Shown one piece after another: positions 12,699 to 22,194 of a stretch of 64,000 nt of DNA (within the stretch, counting starts at the first letter, position 1; every line of letters starts with the position of its first letter). Origin of the DNA: Haematococcus lacustris (taxonomy: Eukaryota; Chlorophyta; Chlorophyceae; Chlamydomonadales; Haematococcaceae); NCBI GenBank assembly GCA_030144725.1, contig JASKMD010000006.1, positions 1,388,586-1,452,585 on the forward strand, read 5' to 3'. The notes below the pieces were generated by a model. That model ran no database searches. It had not been told where the DNA came from and saw only the letters and a program-made list of their open reading frames with translations. The position numbers were made by a program, and so were the translations under genes.

Positions 12699-14629
12699 TC
12701 ATCTGCTGCCCTGCTCGGAGCCGCCAGGGAAAGGCTCTAGTGCATGCTCGTCGCCCTCATTGTAGTACTTAAAAATTGCCTTCATGCGCTCATGCTTGTC
12801 TGCATCAACGCATGTAATGGTTGCAGCCCGTCAGGCGTGCATGCAGGCGGATAAGTTGGGCCATACTAACATTCACGCCAAAGCTAGTGCAAAATGTTGC
12901 ATTGCTTACAACACCACACCTGGGTGGTAATTGACATGGACCGTGACAGGCTTGGGCGGTTGACTGCTCTTTGGCCGATGTCGGATGTCTTTAAAGAGGC
13001 GTTTGCTGTTCATGAACTTGTCAATCTCCATGACACGCACGCTGACCTGCAACCACACCACATGGGATGCACCTCTGTCAAGTGGGCAGCTGCAGCTAGC
13101 CCATTCACCACTGCATTGACAGCACAGCATGCCAAACACGTCCCTAGCACAAGGGTGCTCACATCAGCTGTTTGCCAACGCAGAAGAGGTTGAGTTAGAG
13201 CAGGCATGAGGCAGCACAGTTGCCAATTGCTCGTGACTCACTTGGGGGCTCTTGTAAGAGCCATGAGACAGAAAGAAGATCTCCTCATTGTAAGCAGTCT
13301 GGTCCCAGTACTTTTGCTTGCTGAGCCGGGTTTCCAACCGGACCAGCAGTTCCAAGGTGCGCTTGTTGGCACGCAGGTAGAACAGCCCACTGGAGCACAT
13401 GGAAAGCATTAGGACCACAGCAGACAGGCGGCCAGGCAAACAGTGAAGCAGGGTCACTGGGCTGAATGGCACCATGGCAACCAAGCTGTGATGAACCAAG
13501 AGTGGCGACATGCGTATGGGCACTGAGCTGTATTCACCTGTTCATGTTGAAGTGTTTGTAGAACTGAGCAAAGCGAGCCCAGCCCATGCTTGGGTCATCA
13601 AAGCCTTCAATGCTACCGTAAGCTGTGGGCTCGTCAAAGCCATCTGTCATGCCTTCCACGTCAGAGTCTCGGTACAGGAAGTCAAAGGGGTTCTGTGTAA
13701 GACCAGCAGATCAACATATTGTGCAGTGGTGATGCAATGTCGGGTGCAACTATACATAATGTACAGACAGGCACTAGCCTGTTGATGCAAGCGTGTCTGC
13801 AAGCAGTTGCATGCCAGCAAAGTGTACCTGCAAGATGGAGATGTCGACATCTGACAAAAGCACTGCGTAACCCAACTCCACAAAACGCTTTAGGATGCCA
13901 AACTTCATGGCTGACACAGCATGGTTGTCGCCAGTGCCAGCTTGAGCCTGTGCCAGCATATTGAGTTGACATGTCAGAACAACCCCAAGTAGACAACCCA
14001 TGACGAGCAGCCGCTCATGCTATGGCAGACATGATCACCTTGTGAACCTCTAGGTTGAGCAGGTAGGCATTAATGCCCTTGACATCTGCCCAGGACTTTG
14101 TTTCTTGGTCCAGGGCCACAATCAAATGGTTGGAAATGCCCGCTGCTTTGATGCCGTTGGTGAAGGTTGCAAGCATGCCATCCCAGTTGACATTCTTGTT
14201 GGCGACTGCCACAAGCACCTCCTTCTTAGGTGCAATCTTTCGCAGCAGCTCCTCTAAGTCGTTGCGGGGTGGCAAGCTGTCAGAGTAGGCTGGCAGGGCA
14301 CCAGACTCGGCTGCCGCTGTATTGCCTGAGCTGGCGTGATCAGCTGATGGCACAATGGACCGGAGGCTGTCATGATGGGTGCGCAGGAAGCGAGGCTTGG
14401 GGACCCTGCCACCACGAGCTATGTAAACGCGCTCTGCAACGACCACGCCGATGCACAGGCCCACCAGGAAGATGGCCAGCAGTGCGCCATTGCGAGCCTA
14501 CAGCAAAGTTTGCAGCGCAACAACCCAGTTGCCTCGGCACCTGGGACAACCCGGAACGGCGCTGCCAAGACACTCAGGTACGGCATGTACCTTGCCCTCC
14601 GTAACCTTGTTCTTGCCTTGACTGTCCAT
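12699..14629 (-). CDS. RRA-type hydroxyproline O-arabinosyltransferase (GT77)
   Basis: Seen: seven exons, complement(join(12699..12799, 12920..13046, 13242..13389, 13538..13692, 13828..13947, 14039..14497, 14591..14629)), give an unbroken 382-residue protein with all phases matching. It has a short cytosolic N-terminus, a membrane anchor at about residues 17-34 ([17 protein letters not shown]), [40 protein letters not shown] followed by DVD (199-201), [51 protein letters not shown] and a PGGSE tail. Known: this is the Nucleotid_trans/GT77 fold of plant RRA and XEG113 enzymes, which extend arabinose chains on hydroxyproline in the Golgi. Length is close to the plant enzymes (about 430). Inference: a type II Golgi arabinosyltransferase acting on wall hydroxyproline-rich glycoproteins. 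A second, diverged GT77 gene lies at the right edge. Confidence 0.9.
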
Positions 14630-15142
14630 TGAGGTCTGATTTAACACAGCTGTGGCATTACCGAGCTAATCTACACCTTGCGAACCTAGCTGTCCGTCGG
14701 ATTTTTGTGTGAGGCTAGCTGGCCGGGGCTACAGGAAGTTCGCTGCAAGCATTGCAAGGGCTACGATTTGCTCGTTGCCGATGCAGTGAGTTTTGAAACT
14801 GAGAGCATGGTGCCTCATTTCGCCACACCTGTTGTGCGGTGTTGTGACACCACTGATGGTTGGATTCGATGCAGACATCTTCACCCCATGACTAAATAAC
14901 TTAGTAGATGCCAGCAAGGCGAGTAGTTTAGATGTTGTTGCCCGTAGTACCGTGTGCCTCTTCATTGTGTAGGCGTTGAATGAGAGTGTGGTACGATATG
15001 GTGCGATGGAAGGGGGCCAATACTACGGCCTTCCGCATACCCAGCACCGTCCCCTATCAGCCCGGCGGGCAACATGTACCAACGCAAAGGCAGCATCAGA
15101 TCCCCTCACGTGACTACTAGATCCCTAGTGATCCCTAGTGAC
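14630..15142. other. 5' flank of the GT77 gene
   Basis: Presumed promoter and 5' UTR of the arabinosyltransferase. No TATA element could be placed with confidence. The distal end carries two tandem ATCCCTAGTG decamers (15121-15140) next to the left end of the inverted-repeat transposon. Confidence 0.35.
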
Positions 15143-15145
15143 TAG

Positions 15146-16407
15146 GGGCGCTATTCCAATGTCGAGGCGAGGCGAGGCGAGGTGCATGGGGTGCTTTTTC
15201 GAGGCGAGGCGGCGAGGCGAGGCGGCGAGGTCTCCATGTCCCTCTAACCGCCCCCAACCGCCCTACCTCGCCCCTCGCGATTCCAATAGCGAGGCGAGGT
15301 CGAGATGCCCATGCCACCAGTTTAGCGTGCATGGGGCCTCGCCGTCTCCCGCCCCTCCGGGCCCAGTGAGGCGAGGTGCGGTCACAGGCGAGGTGTGACT
15401 GTTTTTTAGAACTGGCAGCTTGGCGAGTCTGGTGGTGGCGAGTGGCTGCGCGATGCTCAGCATGTCTAGGTTGCAAAACGTAGCATCAGCAGCGAGCAGC
15501 AGCTAGTGGAAAAACTGGAAGAAGTCCTGGCCAGGGTAGTGATAGCTGCAATAGAAGAGGACGGAAAGACAGCCATTAATTACAGCGGCGACTGGGAGGA
15601 GACAACGGCAGATGTCCCTCAACCGCAGTTTTAACGCAACAGTTTGCGGAGCAGCCTTCAGCTTGTGCACCTGCGTGCTGGCACCTGCTGTGCTTTGCTG
15701 TGCCCGCTTTGACTGCTTTGCCCGCTTTGCGGAGAATGTTTAGCTAGTCCCGCTTGCGCAGGGCTTGCAGAGGCGTGTACTTGCATTGTCCCGCTGACGC
15801 GGAGATTAGCTTAGCCTGCCTTGCACATCTACACGTGCGCTGCTTGCCACCTTCATCCCCGCCACCACAACCTGCAATACCCTACACATACGGCTAACCC
15901 TACACATTCAACCTGCTCTTAGCAGAGTCCCAACATAGCCTTAGTTTCTGCTCCTAGCAGAGTCTCAACATAGCCTGCCCAACGCAGAGCATCAACACAC
16001 GTCCAACACCTTGCTAAAGCCCAATCACTAGCCTAGCAGAGGTGCACAAACATAACCAGCCTACTCAAGAGCTGCTCAATTTCATTTTGCCAGCGACGGC
16101 AGCGGCAGCAGCATCGTGACTATGCGCAAGGCGCGGGGTGGTCGGCGGTCGCGGGCCGCCAAAAGGGGTCCATGCAGCTTCACTGTTACCACTGCTGCCG
16201 GTGCTGCTGCTGGGCGGAATGTCATCGGATGAGGAATCCATTGCGATGGGCGCACGCAGTGAAATGAGCGAAGAGGTTAGTCAAAATTTGAACACCTCGC
16301 CTAGCCTCGCCTGTCTCGCCGCATTGGAATCGCAAAATTCAAAAAACGCCACATGCAGCCACATGGAGCCTCGCCTCGCCTCGCCTCGCCCCATTGGAAT
16401 AGCGCCC
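15146..16407. mobile_element. Non-autonomous DNA transposon, 16-bp perfect inverted repeats
   Basis: Seen: GGGCGCTATTCCAATG at 15146-15161 is repeated exactly in inverse at 16392-16407. TAG flanks both ends (15143-15145 and 16408-16410). Just inside each end are arrays of GAGGC/GGCGA units in opposite orientation, with internal partial copies of the terminal repeat near 15265-15300 and 16318-16340. Known: a 3-bp target duplication fits PIF/Harbinger. If the TAG belongs to the element, the ends TAGGG...CCCTA would instead suit hAT, with only a degenerate 8-bp duplication. Internal DNA retains a coding-like piece at 15470-15634 but no complete transposase. Confidence 0.8.
15470..15634 (+). pseudogene. 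Transposon-internal terminal exon fragment
   Basis: After a TAG acceptor at 15467-15469 a 54-codon frame runs to TAA. It begins VAKRSISSEQQ, has a charged helix-like LVEKLEEVLARVVIAAIEED, and ends DWEETTADVPQPQF. Codon use is unlike the surrounding GC-repeat DNA. It looks like the C-terminal exon of a transposon protein. No catalytic motif is visible and the family is unknown. Confidence 0.35.
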
Positions 16408-16533
16408 TAGGGGTGATGTGTTGCCTCTATAGAGGGTTGTTGAACTTGTTCCCACACAGGGGCGCCTTATGATTTACACTCCTGCTTGACTCTTGCGACA
16501 AGGTTATTGCCTAGAATTGGTATGGCAAATATG

Positions 16534-17322
16534 TAAGGAGCGCAACTCGTCTAGCCTAGTCATCTCGTCTCGACTCGTCGAGATGACGTCTCGACTCGAC
16601 TAGACTAGTCAGTCTAGATGGGCATGAAATGTGCATTTGACTAGCGCACCTGCTTCAGGCACCTGTATGGACGTTATGGCGCAGCTCAGATCGATTTGCT
16701 GGCCTTGCTGGGTTGGCGGTTAAAGTTGGTTTCCCGGACATGCCCGGACATGCCCAGCAGCGCCTGAATCGCAAATGGAGCCTGGGGGCCCTCTCCCGCC
16801 TCAGCCTCCCGAGCTCACCGCGCGATACAACAAGAAACTTCTGACGTTGGAGGAAGTCAGCCAGGCGCACGCCAGCAGCGTGTATGCGCAGAAATACAGC
16901 ATCGAGGTTGTTGGGGGCAAAATCAAGGCGGTCTGTAATGACTGCAAAATGGTCCTCTCCTGTGGCAACTTTAGTGACTCAAGGAAGCACCAGTGCAACA
17001 AGCGGCCCCGCTCTGACCAGCACGCTATAGCTGGTGGCACGTCCAGTGACATGCTCTTCGAGCGCATAACTGCGTGCTGGAACCCGCGAGGCTGTCGATG
17101 ACACACTTACGCATTCTGACCTCGCAACACATAGTTACATAGTGCCTTGCAGGCGGGCAGATAGACGTCTCTAGCCTACCTGCGGGCGGAGTGAAATCAT
17201 TCCATTTGAAAAAACCCGTCTAGATTGACTAGCCTAGACTAGGCTAGTCAATCTAGCCTAGATCTAGCCTAGATTTGACTAGCCTAGATCTAGGCTAGAT
17301 CTAGGCTAGATTGCGCTCCCTA
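16534..17322 (+). mobile_element. hAT-superfamily element, 789 bp, with 8-bp target duplication
   Basis: Seen: CAAATATG at 16526-16533 and again at 17323-17330 flanks an element starting TAAGGAGCGCAA and ending with the inverse of TAGGGAGCGCAA (11 of 12 bases match). Both subterminal zones are dense in CTAG-containing motifs (CTAGCCTAGTC, CTAGATCTAGGCTAG), which could be transposase-binding sites or hairpins. Known: 8-bp duplications and TA-N-GG ends are hallmarks of hAT. The element is far too short for a full transposase but contains a BED-finger ORF. Confidence 0.85.
16775..17101 (+). CDS. BED-type zinc-finger protein inside the hAT element
   Basis: Seen: an ATG-initiated 108-codon frame. 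After a Pro-rich start and YNKKLLTLEEVSQAHASSVY comes VCNDCKMVLSCGNFSDSRKH, with Cys54-x2-Cys57 and then His72-x-Cys74. Known: this C-x2-C/H-x-C(H) arrangement is that of BED fingers, the DNA-binding N-terminal domain of hAT transposases. The frame ends at TGA, with no RNase-H-like catalytic core or dimerisation domain. Inference: a deletion derivative retaining only the DNA-binding part. It could be silent or could compete with full-length transposase for element ends. Confidence 0.65.
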   Translation: MEPGGPLPPQPPELTARYNKKLLTLEEVSQAHASSVYAQKYSIEVVGGKIKAVCNDCKMVLSCGNFSDSRKHQCNKRPRSDQHAIAGGTSSDMLFERITACWNPRGCR

Positions 17323-17377
17323 CAAATATGCTGTGATGTAAGCTGATCACGGCTCAACCACACTGTGCCACAGGTTG

Positions 17378-17470
17378 CTACTGCTTGACCTTGGACACAC
17401 GGTCTCGCAGCCGCTTGGAGCCCAAGTCAGGGTACTCTACGCCCATGGCCTGCAGTACACGCAGGTCAGG
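17378..17470 (-). CDS. Terminal exon fragment of unknown gene
   Basis: After a TAG acceptor at 17471-17472 (plus-strand positions), 30 codons read PDLRVLQAMGVEYPDLG, then SKRLRDRVSKVKQ and a TAG stop. The composition is that of a real coding exon rather than a repeat, but no upstream exon was placed and no family is recognised. It may be an orphan exon left by transposon insertion. Confidence 0.3.
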   Translation of the reverse strand, partial: PDLRVLQAMGVEYPDLGSKRLRDRVSKVKQ

Positions 17471-18470
17471 CTACGAGCACAGCTGAAGCAGCGTGGTGCT
17501 TGGCCAGACTTTTGCTTCAAATAGGCTGGATCAACACTGCTGCCTGATCAACCTTGGTGCGCTTAGCTGGTGGGGCCGCAGCAGGCTTGTGAAAATTGTA
17601 GATGTGAAAATTGTAGATCTGAAAATCTGAACGTATTCACTGCACATCTGAAAGTGCCGGGTGCTGCCCCCGGTCAGATCGCAGATCGGATGTTGCAGAG
17701 TGATTGGCTTGGCTATGATTGGCTTGGCTGGCGCCAACGCGCTACAGCCACAGCGGAAGAAGCGCAAGCCAGAAAACGCCACAGATGGCGGATCCACGGA
17801 CAGCCCTTTACCCTCCAGGGGGGGCTGTGGCCGGTGCTTTGGGGTAGGCGCCCCCCACGGGAGGCCGGGTTGGATCAGGGGACAGCAGTTGATGGAGGGG
17901 CGTTCAGGGATCTGAAGGAACGGTGGCAGCACACACGCAAATTAGTGCACAACTATCGATTTTGAGGGGGTGTTTTTTGTCGACGATTCGCCTTGGAAAA
18001 CAAATCTCGTAGTAATTAGTGAAATTCCTGGATTTTATTATTATAATTTAGTTATCTCTTCTATAAGCTACTCCTTGCAGTGCAGTACTGCATTATACCT
18101 AATGCTGCAGCGTTGCACCAAATTTCAGCGTGGAAAACCTAACCATATCCAGTCTAGTAGTATTATGATGAAATAAAGTAGTTATGTTGGTAACTCATTG
18201 GTATTTTAATGGTTTGGAGATTATTGTTCCTTAAAATCTCATTCGCTTCTCATGGTGTAGTACAGCACTTGTAGCTAGTGCACTACTTCATTACACCCCA
18301 TTGTGCAGTACTGCACCACACCGAGTGGTATAATTTATCACCTCAGCGATATCTCACCAACCACGCATATTTATGAACTTTCGTTCACACCCCATTCTTA
18401 CAATCACATTACCGGGCTATGTACCAAATCTCAGGCCGAAAAGCCAAAAAATGCTGTTACTAATTTGCCT
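17471..18470. other. Mixed to AT-rich spacer
   Basis: From about 17960 to 18460 the sequence turns markedly AT-rich (for example TTTTATTATTATAATTTAG), unlike the rest of the window, then changes abruptly into the GC-rich LINE at about 18470. No gene could be supported. The short GTGCAGTACTGCA-like palindromes near 18080 and 18305 are repeated and may belong to another mobile element. Confidence 0.4.
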
Positions 18471-20230
18471 GAGTGACAGCCCAGCGAGCAGCGGAAGAGC
18501 GGGAGCAGCAAGGCAGGGACGCGGAGGAGCTGCTCCCAGAGGAAGTGCAAGGCAGCCAGGCGCCGCGCTGGCGAGACACCTCCGCCAGAGCCCCTCCCCA
18601 CCCTTCCCCGGAGCAAAGAGCAGCCGAGCTGGAGGCCCAGCAAGGGCCCCGGGGCACCGGCAGGCAGCCAGCTACCCTGCAAGTCCCCCCGGATGGCACG
18701 GTGGATGAGCTGGCCGCAGCCGCTAGACCGGGCCAGTCCTGTCTCCAGATGTGGAAGGAGCTGATGGATCCCACCCTCCGCCGGGAGCACGCCATCGTGG
18801 CCTGGCGGGTGCTCCACGCCAACCTCATGGTTGGGGCCTTGTGGGGCCACATCCTTGAGGGCTCTGCTGCCCCGGGTTCGTGCGCCTGCCGCCTCTGCCA
18901 GCCGGGCCAGCTGGAGACCCTCACCCACGCCTTCCTCACCTGCCCCGCCGTGGCTCCGGTCTGCGAGTGGGTGTTGGATGTGTACAGCCACCTCACCGGC
19001 ACCCGCCCCCCCTCCGTGTAAAGTGCGCACCTTTGGAGGTGATTGTCGCTTCGTGTCGTCTGGACTGTCTCGTGAATGCGAGCCGTCGCGGGACGCGGGT
19101 TACACGTGTAGTGTGAGACCTGGCAGGTTGAAGACTAGCGACATTGCGTTCGTGAGTACAACTGGTTCAATTCTAGGGAGCCCCGTTCTAAGCTTTAGCC
19201 ATTCTCGCAACACACCGCTGTAACCCAACACCCTAGTCGGAAGGCATTGCCTCGACTCGACCGGCCTTCGAGCTTGTGTCAAAAGGTCATCTGACGTTGC
19301 GTCCCCGCACGTTACACTCCGGCGACGCCCTCCTACTCCTCAGTGGTCGCCCCACCCGCAGCGAGGCTCCCCCCTTCCAGCCCCCAGGCAGCTTGCTGTG
19401 GCTCAGGTTGCGCGTGGCCTTCCTAGGCACGGTGTGGCGTCTTCGCAGCTGCGGGGCCGCTACAGCCCTCCGGCCGCAGATGGTGGCGCAACGAGTGGCA
19501 GAGGAGGTCGTCCTCACCCTCTCCTCCGCTGTTAAACGCGACCGGCACAGGGTAGGCAGAGACATCCGGGTGGGCCTCTATGGAGCGGTGCCCTCCACCT
19601 AGTTTAGGGGTACGGACCCGGAGCTGGGCGCGGACCAGTTTGACCGGCTGTGGCCGGAGCCGTCAGGAGGGTGGTTCGCCAAGCAGCCTAGGAGGGCGCG
19701 GGAGGGGGCAGAGGAGAGGGCGCTGGGGAGGGTAGGGGGAGGGGAGGCCGGGGGGATAGTAGCGGGGGCCAAGCAACGGGAGGAGAGGGCGTTTGGTGTA
19801 GGTGAGCTGGTTGTGCGCCTGTCCTTGCAGTGGCCCGTCCCCTTCCCTGCCCCTCTTGCCTGAGCTGGGTATGTTAGGGATTCTGAGAGTTTGAGGAGTT
19901 GGAGGCTGTTCGCCTAGTCAGGCGGTGGGGTCGGAGGGGCAGCGAGGGTTGAGCCTTGGAGCTGGGGGGCCTAGGGGTGAGTTTTGGGTGGGCCGGGGGT
20001 CCCTAGGGTCGGCGAGGTGGAGGGTGTTGCTAAGGGCGGGGGTGTTGGGGGTTTTTGGACGTCTTTCCTTAGGGGTGTGTAGTTACCGTTCTAGGGTTGT
20101 TTGGACGCTGTTTGGTGGTGGGGTGGTGGGGTGGGGGGGTGGGGTTTGGTTGCTTCTTTTAGGGAGGGAGGGGGTGGTCTGCTTGAGACATGGTCTACCG
20201 TACTGTCTATTTCGATGCGCGAGGCCCCGA
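18471..20230 (+). pseudogene. 5'-truncated LINE retrotransposon (reverse transcriptase C-terminus)
   Basis: Seen: the frame from about 18473 contains WKELMDPTLRREHAIVAWRV, LHANLMVGALWGH, CACRLCQPGQ, LETLTHAFLTCPAV and CEWVLDVYSHLTG. It resumes in the same sense at 19321 with SGDALLLLSGRPTR, WLRLRVAFLGTVWRLR and VGRDIRVGLYGAVPST, then a TAG in place of a codon and FRGTDPELG. Known: C-x2-C...H-x4-C after the polymerase is the zf-RVT zinc-binding end of algal and plant LINE proteins. Endonuclease and most of the polymerase are missing (5' truncation). A G/T-rich 3' untranslated tail follows to about 20230. The ORF is interrupted by a 302-bp insertion and by the stop, so it is dead. Confidence 0.75.
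19016..19317. mobile_element. 302-bp inverted-repeat element nested in the LINE
   Basis: Seen: the left end GTGTAAAGTGCG and the inverse right end GTGTAACGTGCG match at 11 of 12 positions. TCC at 19013-19015 is repeated at 19318-19320. Removing the element plus one TCC makes the LINE frame continuous (PPS then GDALLLL), which fixes the boundaries independently. No ORF of its own. Superfamily not assigned; a 3-bp duplication is compatible with several groups. Confidence 0.8.
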
Positions 20231-20789
20231 AAAAGAAAACTAATTACTCGTTCCCGACCCAAAAATTAAATTGTTTACTTTTTCCCAATGCAAATTTAGC
20301 AGAAAAACAGAACTTTGAGGATGTGGATGTGCTTATAAATATTCTAGACAGCCATCCCTTGCATAACATGTCAATCCGCCATGGTTGAAACACTTCTTGC
20401 ACAGGTCACCATGTCATGCTTCCCGATCACCAAGTCAAAGCCATTATGCATTATGGGTAGTGTCACCGTGCACCAAGTCACCAAGTCTTGACTTTGCACT
20501 AGATAGGGCACTGAACCTCCCCCATGAATCCATGGTGCTCCTACACTCACGATAAATAAGGCCGACGCGAGGGTGTTTTTTGCATCGGATGGACATTCCG
20601 CTCCGATAGAACGATAGATCGTTGAGTTTAAGGGGGACCTCGCTCTTGAATGAAGTCCTAACTCGCAGCGGTTGCGGAGATACAACGATCCGCGCGCGAG
20701 GTACCCCCCCTAAAGAGGGCGGCTGCACAGATGCCGGTTAAATGAGCCCGGAATCTGTGCAGATGCATGTAGATGCCCTATGGACATAC

Positions 20790-21115
20790 GACATCTGCAC
20801 AGATGCATCCCTCGACATCTGCACAGATGCCGACAATGTCGACATCTGCACAGATGCATCCCTCGACATTTGCACAGCTGTCGACACAGTGGACATCTGC
20901 ACAGCTGCATCCCTCGACATCTGCACAGCTGCCGACAAAAACGACATCTGCACAGCTGCTTCCCTCGACATCTGCACAGCCGCCAACATAAACGACATCT
21001 GCACAGCTGCTTCCCTCGACATCTGCACAGCTGCCGACACAGTCGACATCTGCACAGCTGCATCCCTCGACATCTGCACAGCTGCCGACAAAAACGAAGC
21101 ATCTGCACAGATGTG
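20790..21115. repeat. Left subterminal array of GACATCTGCACAG
   Basis: Eleven exact copies of GACATCTGCACAG, plus variants (GACATTTGCACAG, AGCATCTGCACAG), alternate with ATCCCTC and CCGACA spacers in a period of about 24 bases. CATCTG is an E-box hexamer and several copies form CATCTG-CA-CAGATG quasi-palindromes. The array ends where the decamer repeat begins. Confidence 0.85.
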
Positions 21116-21120
21116 GTGTG

Positions 21121-21260
21121 GTGTGGTGATGTGTGGTGATGTGTGGTGATGTGTGGTGATGTGTGGTGATGTGTGGTGATGTGTGGTGATGTGTGGTGAT
21201 GTGTGGTGATGTGTGGTGATGTGTGGTGATGTGTGGTGATGTGTGGTGATGTGTGGTGAT
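21121..21260. repeat. GTGTGGTGAT decamer, 14 perfect copies
   Basis: Fourteen identical 10-bp units in direct tandem with no substitution, which points to recent expansion or to array homogenisation. It directly follows the CATCTG array inside the 4.2-kb element. Confidence 0.95.
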
Positions 21261-21644
21261 GGTGACTAGTACAGTAGGCCCGTCCCACATCGGACGGCCA
21301 GCAGGCAACATATGTATGTGCGGCCTCCAGCCGCACCACATTTGTTTAACAACCAGCCCGACAGCCGGTCAAGCAAGCCCGCATGCAGCCGAACAAAACT
21401 ATGCATGTCCAAGTCCACTTGCAATGTGTGTATGAATGATGTTGGCATGCTTGCATGATGTTCGTTTTGCATCCCTTGGCATCTGAAAAATGTGTGTGAG
21501 CATGCTGTCCACTTATAACTTCTGCACTGTGCGGTGTGTGTGGGTGCAGCAACAGTGTGTGGCAAGAGCAATTGCAGCTGCAGTCACAGTGGCAACAGCA
21601 GTGGTGCCAGCTCAGTGCCAAGTCAATGCAAGTTGGCCTGTCAC

Positions 21645-22077
21645 CAGCCCTCATCGTCGTCGGGGCCAGGTGGCAAGGCATAAAACACCCTGGTGTACAC
21701 CACATTCTCAGTGTAAACTGCGGCAGCACGGAGAGGCAGCACAGACACCACATGCGAATGATGCAACCCACTTGATGAAGCCAGTCAAGTAGACCTACAC
21801 GACCTGGTTCTTTACGGTATCCTGCTGCTTCAGTTCTTCCTTCAGCTTCTTCCCTTGTGGCAATACAGGAGCCTTTCAACCCACTTTGTCACCAAACGCC
21901 CTTTAGGGAGCTTTCCTTGCGGGGGTTCAACCGTACACTCCTTGCGCTTCGTTGCCTTGTGTACTAAACGGTCGTTCTGCACGTTTCCACGTTTTTGTTA
22001 AAATGGATGGCATAGGCCTTGTTCACATGGCACCACACCTGTTGGACAGTCTTTTCAGCATTCCCAACTGTCCATGG
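21645..22077 (-). pseudogene. Broken multi-exon gene inside the 4.2-kb element
   Basis: Seen on the minus strand: an exon from 22077 reads PWTVGNAEKTVQQVWCHVNK, AYAIHFNKNVETCRTTV, then stops at 21964. The adjacent frame continues from about 21981 with DRLVHKATKRKECTVEPPQ, GKLPKGRLVTKWVERLLYC and KLKEELKQQDTVKNQVV to TAG at 21795. A further exon at 21645..21717 reads VYTENVVYTRVFYALPPG with an acidic DDDE end and a GTGACA donor. The frame switch near 21980 looks like an indel in a once-continuous protein. Basic and acidic patches suit a transposon-encoded protein, but no transposase motif is recognised. The whole may instead be a host gene fragment captured by the element. Confidence 0.4.
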
Positions 22078-22194
22078 CTGCATGGCAGTGTCTTAGCACA
22101 GATGCAACACACGATCTGTCTTTCATCTGTAGCTTCTGCTCATACACCTCTTGTGTACCCGTAACTTCATGCTACCGCAATTTCCAGATCGGCA

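Noticed and set aside
20790..21115. CRISPR-like array
   Set aside because: Repeats are short, spacers are themselves repeated, there are no cas genes and the context is a eukaryotic nuclear genome.
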